Shown here: piece after piece, positions 16,495 through 27,101 of the stretch
Layout of the letters: each line of letters opens with the position of its first letter
Position numbering within the stretch: the stretch's first letter is position 1
Assembly (NCBI RefSeq): GCF_025264645.1
Contig: NZ_CP073696.1
Location: 1,860,001-1,924,000 of the forward strand
Length of the DNA: 64,000 nt
Direction of reading: 5' to 3'
Source of the DNA: Edaphobacter lichenicola
GTDB lineage: Bacteria; Acidobacteriota; Terriglobia; Terriglobales; Acidobacteriaceae
The notes under the pieces: model-generated
What the model was told of the DNA's origin: nothing
The model's database searches: none
Seen by the model: only the letters and a program-made list of their open reading frames with translations
Made by a program: the position numbers and the translations under genes

Positions 16495-18267
16495 ATGCGG
16501 AACACAATCTGGCTCGGTTCGCTCACACATGTTCTCGTGGTCGGCCTTCTATTTTCATGCCTCACAGCTTTGCCCCCTGCCGTTTTTGCTCAAAAGCAGT
16601 CTACAACTGATACAAAGTTCAATGATTCTTCAACGTCGACGAAAACTCCCTCTACGCCTGGTCGTTTTATCGATGTAACGAGTAAGAGCCATATTGCATT
16701 CGTCGCACAAGCGTCACATACACCTAAGAAATATCTTCTCGAAACAATGGGGTCCGGAGTTGCGCTCTTCGATTACGACAACGACGGTCTTCTCGACATC
16801 TTCTTCGTTAACGGAGCACCACTTGCTGACCCCACGCCGAAAGGAACTATTCCTCAAAAGGCCGGCCCGAAATATTGGAATCGTCTTTTTCATCAAACGA
16901 AGGATGGAAAGTTCGAAGATGTTACCGAAAAATCCGGTTTGCAAGGGATTGGCTATGGCATGGGGGTTGCAGCGGGCGATTTTGATAATGACGGCTATGA
17001 AGATCTTTATGTGACGGCTTACGGGGGGAATCGTCTTTATCACAACAACGGCAATGGGACTTTTACTGATGTGACTGACAAATCCGGTACTGGCGGCAGC
17101 GGATGGTCCACATCCGCTGCATGGGTCGATCTCGACAATGATGGGCTTCTCGATCTTGTCGTTTTACGCTATTTGAAATGGGATTTCGATGATGTTTGGT
17201 GTGGAGAACATCGAGATGGCTATAGGGCATACTGTCACCCTGACATCTTCCCTGCTATTTCTCCACTCGTCTACCATAACGACGGTAATGGGCATTTCAC
17301 CGATGTAACAGCTAAGGCTGGGTTTGATAAGCCTGGGAAGGGGCTTGGGGTTGCGATCGCCGACTATGACCGCGACGGAAAGATCGACATCGTGGTGGCA
17401 AATGATTCGATGCTCGAGTTTCTCTACCACAACAAGGGGGATGGCACCTTCGAAGAGGTCGGCCTAACTGCAGAGATTGCAGTTGATGGCGACGGGAAGA
17501 CCTACGCTGGCATGGGCGTTGATTTTCAGGATTACGACAACGATGGCCTGCCCGACCTTGTCATCACCAATCTTGCTAATCAGAAGTATGCTCTCTATCG
17601 CAACAGTGGAGATTCCAGCTTTACCTACGACAGCTATATGAGCGGTATTGGAGGCATGACGTTGCTGCACTCCGGCTGGGGGATTCGATTTCTCGACTAC
17701 GACAATGATGGACGCAAGGACCTACTCATCGCTCAGGGCCATGATTTGGACACCATTGAACTGAACTTTCCTCAGCTTCGATATAAAGAGCCGATGCTTC
17801 TTGCGCACAATACCGGCAAAGGTTTTGTCGATGTCTCTGCGGATTCGGGGGAAGTGTTCCAACACGCTTGGGTTGGGCGCGGGATGGCTGTTGGAGATAT
17901 AGATAACGATGGACGCGTCGATGCTGTCGTTACTACGAACGACGGACCTGCGTATATCCTGCACAATGAATTAGCGACTGAAAATCACTGGCTTACTCTC
18001 TCGCTTGTGGGTCATCGCAGCAATCGCGATGGAATAGGCACCCTGATTCGGGTCAATACTTCGGCGGGTTCGCAGTATGTGACGGTGACAACCGCAGGCA
18101 GTTATCTCTCTTCGAGCGACAAACGCGCGCACTTCGGTCTTGGGGCGGACAGTGTTGTGAAATCGATTGAGATTCATTGGCCCAGCGGCATTGTTCAAAA
18201 GTTGAATGATGTTCGTGCGGATCAGATCCTTACGGTCGATGAGCCCATGGCTTCTGCTAAACCTTGA
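16495..18267 (+). CDS. CRTAC1 family FG-GAP/ASPIC-UnbV secreted protein
   Basis: About 590 residues from the ATG at 16495, which has GAGG 4 nt upstream and opens directly into a signal peptide (hydrophobic VLVVGLLFSCL, cleavage near AVFAQ). The longer frame from 16399 adds 32 residues ahead of the signal and is less likely. FG-GAP/VCBS repeats with Asp-rich loops (FDYDNDGLLD, GDFDNDGYED, DIDNDGRVDA) alternate with HNNGNGTFTDVT motifs. The C-terminal ASPIC/UnbV domain contains SNRDGIGTLIRV and a GLGADSVVKSIEIHWPSG stretch. This is the third such protein in the window and the only one with a Sec-type rather than Tat-type signal. Role unknown; probably extracellular. Confidence 0.88.
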   Translation: MRNTIWLGSLTHVLVVGLLFSCLTALPPAVFAQKQSTTDTKFNDSSTSTKTPSTPGRFIDVTSKSHIAFVAQASHTPKKYLLETMGSGVALFDYDNDGLLDIFFVNGAPLADPTPKGTIPQKAGPKYWNRLFHQTKDGKFEDVTEKSGLQGIGYGMGVAAGDFDNDGYEDLYVTAYGGNRLYHNNGNGTFTDVTDKSGTGGSGWSTSAAWVDLDNDGLLDLVVLRYLKWDFDDVWCGEHRDGYRAYCHPDIFPAISPLVYHNDGNGHFTDVTAKAGFDKPGKGLGVAIADYDRDGKIDIVVANDSMLEFLYHNKGDGTFEEVGLTAEIAVDGDGKTYAGMGVDFQDYDNDGLPDLVITNLANQKYALYRNSGDSSFTYDSYMSGIGGMTLLHSGWGIRFLDYDNDGRKDLLIAQGHDLDTIELNFPQLRYKEPMLLAHNTGKGFVDVSADSGEVFQHAWVGRGMAVGDIDNDGRVDAVVTTNDGPAYILHNELATENHWLTLSLVGHRSNRDGIGTLIRVNTSAGSQYVTVTTAGSYLSSSDKRAHFGLGADSVVKSIEIHWPSGIVQKLNDVRADQILTVDEPMASAKP

Positions 18268-18327
18268 AGTTTCACGGCACCGATCTTGCGCGCCAGAGTT
18301 TGAATCCTCTTCTCTTGACCGAATCAC

Positions 18328-18333
18328 TATAAT
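18328..18333 (+). promoter_or_regulatory. Possible -10 element before the methionine synthase genes
   Basis: A consensus TATAAT hexamer lies about 115 bp before the first metH gene. No good -35 is found at 16-18 bp spacing, so this is a weak call. The leader between it and the start shows no riboswitch structure I can recognise. Confidence 0.25.
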
Positions 18334-18445
18334 GAAAGGAGCGCCCTATGGTGCCTAATGTGTTCTAAGCGCTGAGTTCCGGAGACCAGAACGCCAAGCG
18401 ATCGCTATTGTTAGACAGAGCTAAGTGACAGTAAGTCAGGGAGAT

Positions 18446-19546
18446 ATGACAAAAGTCGACAGGCATCCTCTTGAAAAGATCCTCGATAACCGAATTGCCA
18501 TCATCGATGGAGCGATGGGCACGACGATCCGCACCTACGGCATGTCGGAGGCAGACATCCGCGGTGAGCGCTTCAAGGACTCCACGAAGGACCTGCTGAA
18601 TAACGGCGACATCTTCTCGCTTACTCAGCCGAAGATGATCATGGACATACATCGCCGGTTCCTTGAGGCTGGAGCGGACATCATCGAGACGAATACCTTT
18701 GGGGCTACCAGCATCACTCAGAGTGAGTTTTTTGTTGAGGATCCGCGGGAGCATGGAGGACGAAAGGACCCCGAGTTTTACCAGAAGATCATTGAAGATA
18801 AGTTCCTCGGAGACCTCGCGTGGGAGATCAATGAGCAGTCAGCACGGCAGTGCCGTGAGTGGGCTGATCGCGTCGGGAACGAGACCTCGCGTCAACGGTT
18901 CGTAGCAGGGGCGATCGGGCCACTGACTGTTTCTCTGTCGAACTCGCCTGATGCGGATGATGCGGGTTTTCGCGTCGTCACGTTCGATCAGGTAAAGACT
19001 GCCTACGCTCAGCAGGTGCGAGCCCTTATCGCGGGTGGCTCCGATCTGTTGCTGGTTGAGACGATCTTCGATTCATTGAATGCTAAGGCTGCGCTCGTCG
19101 CAATTCGCGAGGTGTTCGATCAGGATGGCACAAAGCTGCCGGTGATGATCTCGGCAGCTGTGGGACGCGGCGGCGAGACACTGATCTCCGCACAGACCAC
19201 GGAGGCGTTCTGGAACGCTGTGCATCACGTGAAGCCACTGTCAGTGGGGCTCAACTGCTCTCTTGGCCCTGACCTGATGTATCCGTTTCTTGAGGAGCTC
19301 TCGGAGAAGGCGGACACGGCGATCTCGTGCTATCCGAATGCAGGTCTGCCGAATCCCCTCTCAGAGACAGGGTTTGATCTGGGACCAGACGACATGGCCC
19401 GCTATCTGAGCGACTTTGCAAAGGGCGGTCTGATCAATATTGCGGGCGGATGCTGCGGAAATACGCCTGAGCATATCGCTGCGATTGCAAAAGCACTCGA
19501 AGGCAAGGCACCGCGAAAGCTCGGCCAGATTGAGGTTGCTGCGTGA
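18446..19546 (+). CDS. metH: Methionine synthase N-terminal part: homocysteine S-methyltransferase domain
   Basis: About 366 residues covering only the homocysteine-binding barrel of cobalamin-dependent methionine synthase. It begins with the conserved [17 protein letters not shown]. It keeps the zinc ligands that activate homocysteine: the Cys in GLNCSLG (near residue 270) and the Cys pair in [15 protein letters not shown] (near 335). The folate, B12 and activation domains are encoded by the next gene, which overlaps it by 4 nt (GTGA). Together the two match the size of one MetH. Start is uncertain: ATG at 18446 with GGGAG very close, or GTG at 18425. Confidence 0.92.
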   Translation: MTKVDRHPLEKILDNRIAIIDGAMGTTIRTYGMSEADIRGERFKDSTKDLLNNGDIFSLTQPKMIMDIHRRFLEAGADIIETNTFGATSITQSEFFVEDPREHGGRKDPEFYQKIIEDKFLGDLAWEINEQSARQCREWADRVGNETSRQRFVAGAIGPLTVSLSNSPDADDAGFRVVTFDQVKTAYAQQVRALIAGGSDLLLVETIFDSLNAKAALVAIREVFDQDGTKLPVMISAAVGRGGETLISAQTTEAFWNAVHHVKPLSVGLNCSLGPDLMYPFLEELSEKADTAISCYPNAGLPNPLSETGFDLGPDDMARYLSDFAKGGLINIAGGCCGNTPEHIAAIAKALEGKAPRKLGQIEVAA

Positions 19547-22251
19547 GCGTGACCGTCGAGGCAAAGCCTCTCCGTCTGTCCGGATCGCAGCCATTCACCC
19601 AGCAGGCCGGCGTGTACATCATGATCGGTGAGCGAACCAACGTTGCCGGTTCGCCCAAATTTGCGAAGCTCGTTAAAGAGGGTAAGTACGAAGAGGCAGT
19701 AAGCATTGCCCGGCAGCAGGTCGAGAATGGCGCAAACGTTCTCGACATCTGCATGGACGAGGGCATGATCGACGGCGCTGTGGCTATGACGCGCTACCTG
19801 CAACTGCTGGGGAGCGAACCCGAAGTCGCCAAGGTTCCCTTTATGGTGGACTCCTCGAAGTGGGAGGTCATTGAGGCGGGACTGAAGTGCATGCAAGGCA
19901 AAGGCATCGTCAACTCCATCTCGCTGAAGGAAGGCGAAGAGAAGTTTAGGCAGAACGCCGCTACGGTGCTGAAGTATGGCGCGGCGGTGGTGGTGATGGC
20001 CTTTGATGAGCAGGGCCAAGCTGCGACGTATGACGAGAAGATTCGTATCTGCGAGCGCGCCTATCGCATTCTGGTCGATGAGGTAGGATTTCCGCCGGAA
20101 GACATCATCTTCGATCCCAACATTCTTACCGTTGCGACCGGTATGGAAGAACACAACAACTACGCGGTCGATTACATCAACGCAACGCGCTGGATCAAGG
20201 CCAATCTGCCGCATGCGAAGGTCAGTGGCGGCGTCTCGAACATTTCATTTAGCTTTCGAGGTAACAACAAGGTCCGCGAAGCTATGCACTCCGCATTTCT
20301 CTATCATGCGATTGCGGCAGGCATGGACATGGGTATCGTGAATGCCGGAATGCTTGAGGTGTATGAAGAGATTGACCCTGAGCTGAAGGTGCTGATTGAG
20401 GATGTACTGCTGAACCGGCGCCAAGATGCGACAGAGCGCCTGGTGGATTTTGGTGAAGCACTGAAGCATGTTGGCACGGTCGTCAGCGAAAAGAAGGCAG
20501 AAGAGTGGCGCCACGGCACGGTCGAGGAGCGTCTTTCTCATGCGCTCGTCAAAGGCATCGACGCGTACATTGAGATCGACACCGAAGAGGCACGCGTCAA
20601 ACTAGGCCGTCCCTTGCTGGTTATTGAAGGCCCGTTGATGGATGGCATGGGCGTAGTTGGCGATCTGTTTGGTTCCGGCAAGATGTTCTTGCCACAGGTT
20701 GTTAAGTCTGCCCGCGTGATGAAGAAAGCGGTGGCGCACCTTACGCCGTTCATGGAGGCTGAGAAGGCCGCGCTGGAGGCATCTGGCCAGGTGGTTAAGG
20801 CGCAGGGAAAGATTCTGCTTGCGACGGTGAAGGGCGACGTTCACGACATCGGCAAGAACATCGTCGGCGTTGTGCTCGCCTGTAACAACTACGAGGTCAT
20901 CGATATGGGGGTGATGGTTTCCTCTGAGAAGATCCTCGAACGTGCCAAAGCTGAGAAGGTAGACCTGATCGGTCTTAGCGGGTTGATCACGCCGTCTCTC
21001 GATGAGATGGTGCATGTGGCTCGGGAGATGGAGCGTCAGGGCTTTAAGCTGCCGCTGCTCATCGGTGGGGCGACCACGAGTCGGAGACACACAGCCGTCA
21101 AGATTGCACCGCACTACAGTGAGCCGGTGGTCCATATTCTGGATGCCAGTCGTGCAGTGCCTGTAACAACGAGCCTTCTGAGCGACGAAGGTAAGCTGGC
21201 GTTCGTCGTACAGCATCGTGCCGAATACGAGGCGCTTCGCAAAGCTCACGCCGCTCCGCGTCAGCAGGTCGTGTCGCTTGAGACTGCTCGCGCAAGGCGA
21301 ACCCCGATCGAGTGGCGTGCCGATGATTTGCCTGTGCCTGCGTTTATCGGTGTACGAGTGCTGGATAAGTTTCCTCTGGCGACACTTCGCGATTACATCG
21401 ATTGGTCGCCACTCTTTCACGCCTGGGGGCTGAAAGGTATCTATCCACGCATCTTTGAGCACCCCGAGCAAGGCGAACAGGCGCGCCAGCTCTTCGCTGA
21501 TGCGAATACCCTGCTGGATCGCATGATCGAAAAGAATCTGATTACTGCGCGTGGCGTGTATGGGTTCTTTCCTGCCAGCGCGGTAGGCGACGATGTTGAG
21601 CTTTACACGGACGAAACGCGCGGTAAGGTGCTCGAGCGATTCCATTTTCTCCGACAACAATCGAACAAGGAAGGTAGCGAACCATGCCGGTCGCTCTCCG
21701 ACTTTATTGCGCCGAAGGAGACGGGACTGCACGACTACATCGGCGGGTTTGCTGTAACGAGCGGGATCGGCTTGAAGGAGCTGTGCGATCAGTTCAGAGC
21801 TGAGAACGATGATTACAACGCGATCATGGCAGAGGCTGTTGCAGATCGCCTGGCGGAGGCTTTTGCCGAATGTTTGCACAAGCGGGTGCGTGATGAGTGG
21901 GGTTACGGTCTTGAGGAAGGCTTGAGCAACTCGGATCTCATCGAGGAAAAATATCGAGGGATCAGGCCGGCTGCAGGCTACCCGGCGTGCCCGGATCACA
22001 CGGAAAAGGGCCCGCTGTGGCGACTGCTCGATGTCCAGGCAAACACCGGCATGATGATTACGGAGTCGTTTGCGATGTGGCCCGGCTCGAGCGTGAGTGG
22101 GCTTTACTTTGCTCATCCGGAGTCGCGATATTTCAGCCTCGGGAAGATCGATCGCGATCAGGTCGCCGATTATCACGAACGCAAGGGGATGAGTCTGGCT
22201 GAGGTTGAGCGTTGGCTCGGTCCTAACCTGAACTACGATCCTTCGGAGTAG
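19543..22251 (+). CDS. metH: Methionine synthase C-terminal part: folate, cobalamin and activation domains
   Basis: 902 residues. A pterin-binding barrel (residues about 20-290) opens with [16 protein letters not shown]. The helical cap and B12-binding domain carry [10 protein letters not shown] (near residue 432), whose His is the lower cobalt ligand, followed by [13 protein letters not shown] and GGATTSRRH. The C-terminal S-adenosylmethionine-dependent reactivation domain is complete, ending with [13 protein letters not shown]. It transfers methyl from methyltetrahydrofolate through cobalamin to homocysteine held by the partner protein. The GTG start overlaps the upstream stop (GTGA), implying coupled translation and equal amounts of both halves. 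Confidence 0.94.
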   Translation: MSVTVEAKPLRLSGSQPFTQQAGVYIMIGERTNVAGSPKFAKLVKEGKYEEAVSIARQQVENGANVLDICMDEGMIDGAVAMTRYLQLLGSEPEVAKVPFMVDSSKWEVIEAGLKCMQGKGIVNSISLKEGEEKFRQNAATVLKYGAAVVVMAFDEQGQAATYDEKIRICERAYRILVDEVGFPPEDIIFDPNILTVATGMEEHNNYAVDYINATRWIKANLPHAKVSGGVSNISFSFRGNNKVREAMHSAFLYHAIAAGMDMGIVNAGMLEVYEEIDPELKVLIEDVLLNRRQDATERLVDFGEALKHVGTVVSEKKAEEWRHGTVEERLSHALVKGIDAYIEIDTEEARVKLGRPLLVIEGPLMDGMGVVGDLFGSGKMFLPQVVKSARVMKKAVAHLTPFMEAEKAALEASGQVVKAQGKILLATVKGDVHDIGKNIVGVVLACNNYEVIDMGVMVSSEKILERAKAEKVDLIGLSGLITPSLDEMVHVAREMERQGFKLPLLIGGATTSRRHTAVKIAPHYSEPVVHILDASRAVPVTTSLLSDEGKLAFVVQHRAEYEALRKAHAAPRQQVVSLETARARRTPIEWRADDLPVPAFIGVRVLDKFPLATLRDYIDWSPLFHAWGLKGIYPRIFEHPEQGEQARQLFADANTLLDRMIEKNLITARGVYGFFPASAVGDDVELYTDETRGKVLERFHFLRQQSNKEGSEPCRSLSDFIAPKETGLHDYIGGFAVTSGIGLKELCDQFRAENDDYNAIMAEAVADRLAEAFAECLHKRVRDEWGYGLEEGLSNSDLIEEKYRGIRPAAGYPACPDHTEKGPLWRLLDVQANTGMMITESFAMWPGSSVSGLYFAHPESRYFSLGKIDRDQVADYHERKGMSLAEVERWLGPNLNYDPSE

Positions 22252-22271
22252 CGTAGTTGTGAAGATGGGCT

Positions 22272-25256
22272 CTATTTAGGACAACTTGGTGGACCTTTTA
22301 TCGCACTGTCTCGCAGCATTGTCCAAACGGCGCGATAGATCTTCTCCACCGCAGGTCGACGATAGTCCCAGCGCTGATCTTTGTCGGGGACAATGACCGC
22401 CATGGTTGCATTCGCTTCAAATAACAGAACCTCGCCTCGCTCGGTCAGGCCGAAGTCGATTCCACCATAGTCCAGACCGAGCGTCCGTTGAATCTGCTGA
22501 AGCGCAGCTACCGCACGCTGCCCCAAGACGCCGTCCATGTCTGCCAGAAACGCGGCATCCTCGGCGCGATGCTCTGGACAATCCGCCATGTCGGCGCTGT
22601 AGTAGTGAATCTTCCAGTTTCCGGAGATCGCAACATGCAGCGGGTAGAGCTTGCCATCAACCATCATGACGCGATATTTGCGGGAGTTGCCATCGGCTCC
22701 GCGGGCATCAAGGTACTGGATGATGAAGAGGTTATCTCCTGGAAGCTCGTTGACCGCAGCGGCCAGATCTTCGAAGACTTCAACGCGTAGAAAATTTTCG
22801 CCCCCATGGAAGCCGGGCGAACGAAGCAGGAGGGGGAAGCTGAAGCCGTGGAGAGCCAACGTCGCAGCGGCTTCCGAGGCCAGAAGCTGCTCACATGACA
22901 GAAGGAGCGTCCGCGCGACGATCAGGTTTGGGATATGAGAGAGACGCTGCACGATCTCGCACCGACCTGTAGCCAGCACCGCCGATGGTGGATTGATCAC
23001 AGGAGCGTCTGTGTGCGCCAGAACAGAGAGTGCGCCTTCCAGCGCCGCAGAAGCACCGTCGGCCTCACCGATCGCATTGACGACGAGGTGGTGTGGAGGC
23101 AGGATCGTCCTGGGATCGTAAAACTCCGTGGTGACAAGAATTCGTTGAAAGGCACGGTCGCTGAGATAGTCGTCGGTGCGGATGTTGCCGCCAGTGGTGG
23201 AGACCAGCTCGAGTACGATGATAGGCGATTTCGTGCCCCGATAGGGCGTTACCACAACACAACGATCGTGAAAGGCCTTGTTGCGATGCCATGTGGCGCG
23301 CCCAGTGTCTCCGAGATGCCCTAGAACAAAGGACAGCCCCGCGTGTGCGGGACGATAGTTGGGATCGACCCGCAACGCCTGTTCAAACTGATCTCGTGCA
23401 GCCTCATGTTCGCCACCTTTGATCATGAGATTGCCCAGGTTTGCGCGGCAAGGCGGATGGTCAGGATGGTGTTCGATCGCCAGTTCATAGAGACGCCTCG
23501 CCTCAGGAGTCTCTCTGGAAGCAAGTAAGAGGTTTCCCAGACACTTCAGTGCTTCGAGATGAGAAGGCTCGCGAGCGAGCAGGTCAAGGTATACGCCGCG
23601 GGCCTCCTGCAGCCGGCCAGTTTGCTCAAGAAAACAGGCTCGTTGAAACAAAAGAGTAGTCGAGTCCGGCCTAAGTTGCAGTTGTGTTTCCACCGACCGT
23701 AACGCTAGTTGCATATTCGTGAGGCTTCGCTCCGCTGGTGTTGCATCGGTTGACTGGCGGGACACAGAGTTACCTGCGAGCGCGCGGCCCAACGCCAGGG
23801 TCTCGTCAACCAGCGTTCTTATCTCTACGCGACTGGTGCGGTGGTTGACGATGGCGGCGCGGATAGCCACGCGGCCATTCAACCTGGTCGTCGACGGGGC
23901 AACACTGCCACACTCCTGTAGATCGACCACGATCTGTTCGTTGATGCGATCGGAGTCCTCAGCACTATAGCGGAAGCAGACGATATTAAGTTCGACTGGA
24001 GCCAGAAGTTCGAGCTCGGAGCTATCGGCAACCAGCCCTTCCAAATACCGGGCCAGCTCGCAGGTATGCGAGATCACCGCGCCGATGGCCTCCGTCCCAT
24101 AAACCTTGAGGGTGAACCAGACCTTCAGTGCGTGAAAGCCTCGCGAAAGATCGGGTCCAAAGTCGCACGGCCACGGGGCGCCGGCGGCGAGACCGCGAAC
24201 CTCACGCTTCAAGTAGGCGGGCGATGATTCGAACGATCTCCGATGGAGTTGGCCATTTCGTACGAGGACAAATCCTGCATCATATGAAACCTGTCCCCAC
24301 TTGTGAAAGTCAAATCCAAGAGAGTCAGCGCATTCGATTCCTTTCAGGCGCGAGGCAAGATCGGGAGCAAGGATTGCAAGAGCACCATATGCTCCGTCCA
24401 CGTGAAACCAGAGCTTCTCACGCTGACACAGATTGGCAAGCGTGGCGAGATCGTCGATGGCTCCCGTATCGACTGTCCCAGCACTACCGACAACAAGAAA
24501 TGGAGTGAACCCGTCTCTGCGATCTTCACGGATCGCCTGCTCGAGAGCTTCGACGTCGATGCAGTGACGGTCGCAAGTTGAAATAATCCGCAGCGCATCG
24601 CTGCCAAGACCGGCGAGATCCATAGCCTTTGCAAGACAGCCATGGACTGCAGTAGAGCCATACGCCGTCAGCCGCTTGCTACCGGCTGCTGCGACTCCCT
24701 GTTGCCGAACCTGAAAGCCGAGCTCTACGTCACGCGCGACGACCACGGAGATGAAGTTCGCCATCGAGGTGCCAGTTACAAAGAGTCCTGTAGCTCCCTG
24801 TGGAAAGCCAAAGAGCTCACGCACCCAATTAACGACCTGGCGCTCAACCTCGATGGGTGCGTGATCACGGCCACCGAGATTTGCGTTCAATCCAGAAGCG
24901 AGCATCTCCGCCACCATGCCAACCGGCGTCCCTCCGCCATGCACCCAGCCCATAAAGCCTGGGTGAACGTTACCAGCGGCGAACGGCAAGATATTTTGCA
25001 TGAACTCGGCGTGAACCATGCCAAGATCCGTCGGCAGCAGAGGAACACCTTCGCGAAACTGCGCGCGCACGGAGTCCGGAATAGGTTGCCACACGGGCCG
25101 TTCGCGGATGTTCGCGATGTAATCGATCATGTCATCGAGCATCCGGTGCGTTCCCGTGCGAAAGCTGTTCCAGTCGGACGGGTCAAGCGATATGGGCATA
25201 CCCACCGGGGCGCCCGCGCCTTTATTTAAGCTGTTTGTGTCTGCTACGTGAGACAT
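22272..25256 (-). CDS. PLP-dependent decarboxylase - TPR - ATP-grasp fusion protein
   Basis: 994 residues. Residues about 20-480 are a group II (aromatic amino acid/glutamate type) PLP decarboxylase, with HVDGAYG (Asp287 contacts the pyridine nitrogen) and SLGFDFHKWGQ (Lys319 forms the Schiff base). Residues about 500-640 are TPRs (PSHLEALKCLGNLLLASRET, HPPCRANLGNLMIKGGEHEA). Residues about 650-990 look like an ATP-grasp ligase: SRKYRVMMVDGKLYPLHVAI, then GLDYGGIDFGL and GEVLLFEANATMA, the usual nucleotide and Mg-binding strands. One polypeptide could therefore make an amine and ligate it to a carboxylate; substrates cannot be read. GGAGAG sits 4 nt before the ATG. Convergent with metH, with no operon partner. 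Confidence 0.8.
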   Translation of the reverse strand: MSHVADTNSLNKGAGAPVGMPISLDPSDWNSFRTGTHRMLDDMIDYIANIRERPVWQPIPDSVRAQFREGVPLLPTDLGMVHAEFMQNILPFAAGNVHPGFMGWVHGGGTPVGMVAEMLASGLNANLGGRDHAPIEVERQVVNWVRELFGFPQGATGLFVTGTSMANFISVVVARDVELGFQVRQQGVAAAGSKRLTAYGSTAVHGCLAKAMDLAGLGSDALRIISTCDRHCIDVEALEQAIREDRRDGFTPFLVVGSAGTVDTGAIDDLATLANLCQREKLWFHVDGAYGALAILAPDLASRLKGIECADSLGFDFHKWGQVSYDAGFVLVRNGQLHRRSFESSPAYLKREVRGLAAGAPWPCDFGPDLSRGFHALKVWFTLKVYGTEAIGAVISHTCELARYLEGLVADSSELELLAPVELNIVCFRYSAEDSDRINEQIVVDLQECGSVAPSTTRLNGRVAIRAAIVNHRTSRVEIRTLVDETLALGRALAGNSVSRQSTDATPAERSLTNMQLALRSVETQLQLRPDSTTLLFQRACFLEQTGRLQEARGVYLDLLAREPSHLEALKCLGNLLLASRETPEARRLYELAIEHHPDHPPCRANLGNLMIKGGEHEAARDQFEQALRVDPNYRPAHAGLSFVLGHLGDTGRATWHRNKAFHDRCVVVTPYRGTKSPIIVLELVSTTGGNIRTDDYLSDRAFQRILVTTEFYDPRTILPPHHLVVNAIGEADGASAALEGALSVLAHTDAPVINPPSAVLATGRCEIVQRLSHIPNLIVARTLLLSCEQLLASEAAATLALHGFSFPLLLRSPGFHGGENFLRVEVFEDLAAAVNELPGDNLFIIQYLDARGADGNSRKYRVMMVDGKLYPLHVAISGNWKIHYYSADMADCPEHRAEDAAFLADMDGVLGQRAVAALQQIQRTLGLDYGGIDFGLTERGEVLLFEANATMAVIVPDKDQRWDYRRPAVEKIYRAVWTMLRDSAIKGPPSCPK

Positions 25257-25533
25257 TCACTCTCCAGCGTCTTTACAATCGGCCACGCATTAACAATCAG
25301 CAAGCGTCTGACCAAAAACACTTGACGTTCGGATGGAGAAATTAGTGAATTCTCATGAGTCCTTCGCTCGACTTCCCAGCTCCGTGTCTGCTGATCCAAG
25401 TCCCTGACGTCTGTTGGCACACGAAATAAAGAGAGGAGCTATCGGATCTATTTCTATCGACGAATGCTCTAAACGACTGTAGGCCAGCATTTAGCTTCGG
25501 GGGCGATCTCGAGAATTGGGTAGAATCTAATAT

Positions 25534-26100
25534 ATGGCATCTCAGCAAGACCTGATCGGCCAAACTCGGGCTGACGCGACGGAGTACATTGACACATTGT
25601 TCGGTTATGCGCTAATGTTGACTCGCAATCGCGCAGACGCAGAAGATCTTTTGCAGGAGACTTACTTTCGAGCGTTCCGTGCGATGGACAACCTCCGTGA
25701 GAAGAGCACCCTTAAAGGCTGGCTCTTTACAATTCTTCGCAACATCTGGCTCAATGAACTTCGAAGACGTAAAACACTCCCTATGCACGTCGAGATACAC
25801 GAAAATGACTATTTAGCCGATGAACTGACGGGGAGTACGCAAGACTCTCTTGAGACTCTCATTGGCAATGAGGATAGGGAAAGAGTTCGCTCAGCAATTT
25901 ACAGCCTCACAGTCGATTTTCGAGAGATTATTCTGCTCCGAGAGTTCGAAGAGCTTTCTTATCAGGAGATTGCAACTGTTTTGGGTTGTCCGGCAGGCAC
26001 GGTAATGTCGCGACTCGGCAGAGCACGGGCAAAACTTCGAGAGCTGTTGGAAGACACAACGGTGCCACACGAATCTATCGTTAAAGAGAGGGCGCCATGA
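25534..26100 (+). CDS. ECF-type RNA polymerase sigma factor
   Basis: 188 residues. Region 2 is clear (TLFGYALMLTRNRADAEDLL, QETYFRAFRAMDNLRE, then the ILRNIWLNELRRR helix). Region 4 is also clear, with a helix-turn-helix (LREFEELSYQEIATVLGCPA, GTVMSRLGRARAKLRELL). It directs core polymerase to a small regulon. Its stop overlaps the start of the next gene by 4 nt (ATGA), which encodes its likely anti-sigma factor. The 277 bp upstream contain no recognisable gene. Confidence 0.92.
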   Translation: MASQQDLIGQTRADATEYIDTLFGYALMLTRNRADAEDLLQETYFRAFRAMDNLREKSTLKGWLFTILRNIWLNELRRRKTLPMHVEIHENDYLADELTGSTQDSLETLIGNEDRERVRSAIYSLTVDFREIILLREFEELSYQEIATVLGCPAGTVMSRLGRARAKLRELLEDTTVPHESIVKERAP

Positions 26101-26987
26101 TCAACTGCACTGATGGGGCGACCAGTCAACTCCTTCTCGATGGTGAGCTAGTCGGTGAGGAGCTTTATCAGGCACGTGCACATCTGGAGACCTGCAGCAC
26201 TTGCATTCAGTTCTTTGAAGAAGAGCAGCGCCTCTCACAGTTGATTCGACAGGCGCACGATCCTCAAAGGGCACCTAGCTCATTGCGTAATCGAATTGTG
26301 CAGATGGCGGCGGAGACGTCCCCTACTAAACAGAGCGACGAAACACTTCGCTCAATGCCTATATTGTTGCCGGATGTACAGCGTACATCTCACGGTCTGA
26401 TACATAATCGCTTCGTTCTGATGGCCGCCATACTCTTGGTAACGGTCTCTGCGCTTCTGTTTCCTTATCTAAAGAGTCGATCGCGCGCGAACAGTTTCAT
26501 CGATGCCGCCATTCGTGCGGATCATGGCCTTTCGGGGCACGTCATGCCGCTCGACATCCAGTCGAGCTCTCCCAAGGTAGTGGCAGCGTGGTTTTCAGAA
26601 AGGGTTCCCTTTCAGTTCCGACTCCCAAACTCTGGCATCGCCGCCGACGATACCGCGAAGTACACCTTGTTGGGTGGTCGCCTCGTTGATTTCAGAGGAG
26701 AACATGCTGCTTTAATTGCATTTCAGATGTCCGGTGAGAACATCAGCCTTCTGATCGCCTCTGATAAACAGGCCAAGGCAATGGGAGGCAGGTTATCCGA
26801 ATCCGATGGGCATATATTGCACACCAGACAGATGGAAAACCATAGAGTTGTCACGTGGGATAACCAAGGCCTCACGTACGCCTTGATCTTCTCAGCTTCT
26901 CCCTCCACCAGGGCAGCATGCACTTCGTGTCATGCAGATACAGCTATCCACCAAATCAATAAGACGTACTTGTCGAATCCGTTTTAA
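26097..26987 (+). CDS. Membrane anti-sigma factor with zinc-finger and C-terminal CxxCH motif
   Basis: 296 residues. The N-terminus is a zinc-binding anti-sigma domain, with Cys4 and the His29-x3-Cys33-x2-Cys36 motif (HLETCSTC). A single transmembrane helix (FVLMAAILLVTVSALLF, near 103-120) separates it from a periplasmic domain of about 170 residues. That domain ends with CTSCH (Cys275, Cys278, His279), the form of a c-type haem attachment site. It should hold the adjacent sigma factor at the membrane until a periplasmic signal releases it. The CxxCH hints at haem, redox or metal sensing, which is inference; the motif could also be a simple metal or disulfide site. Confidence 0.85.
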   Translation: MINCTDGATSQLLLDGELVGEELYQARAHLETCSTCIQFFEEEQRLSQLIRQAHDPQRAPSSLRNRIVQMAAETSPTKQSDETLRSMPILLPDVQRTSHGLIHNRFVLMAAILLVTVSALLFPYLKSRSRANSFIDAAIRADHGLSGHVMPLDIQSSSPKVVAAWFSERVPFQFRLPNSGIAADDTAKYTLLGGRLVDFRGEHAALIAFQMSGENISLLIASDKQAKAMGGRLSESDGHILHTRQMENHRVVTWDNQGLTYALIFSASPSTRAACTSCHADTAIHQINKTYLSNPF

Positions 26988-27101
26988 CAGAAGACGAGCG
27001 ACGATGTCTGGCTTTCAGAATTCACACTGTTAGTAGGTCCGAAGCACATAGTGCTTAATCAGCGAAGGTCGTGTGCAGTCCTCGCTTGAACCGAATCGAA
27101 G

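Noticed and set aside
18268-18445. Possible SAM, SAH or cobalamin riboswitch before metH
   Set aside because: Looked for because metH genes often carry one; no conserved riboswitch core or pairing pattern could be recognised.
19402-20214. 270-codon antisense frame at the metH junction
   Set aside because: Shadow of the two overlapping metH genes; no family signature or ribosome-binding site.
20602-22176. A 524-codon open frame antisense to the second metH gene
   Set aside because: It mirrors the codon pattern of MetH; the translation is rich in Arg/His/Leu with no domain, and the plus strand has clear MetH motifs throughout.
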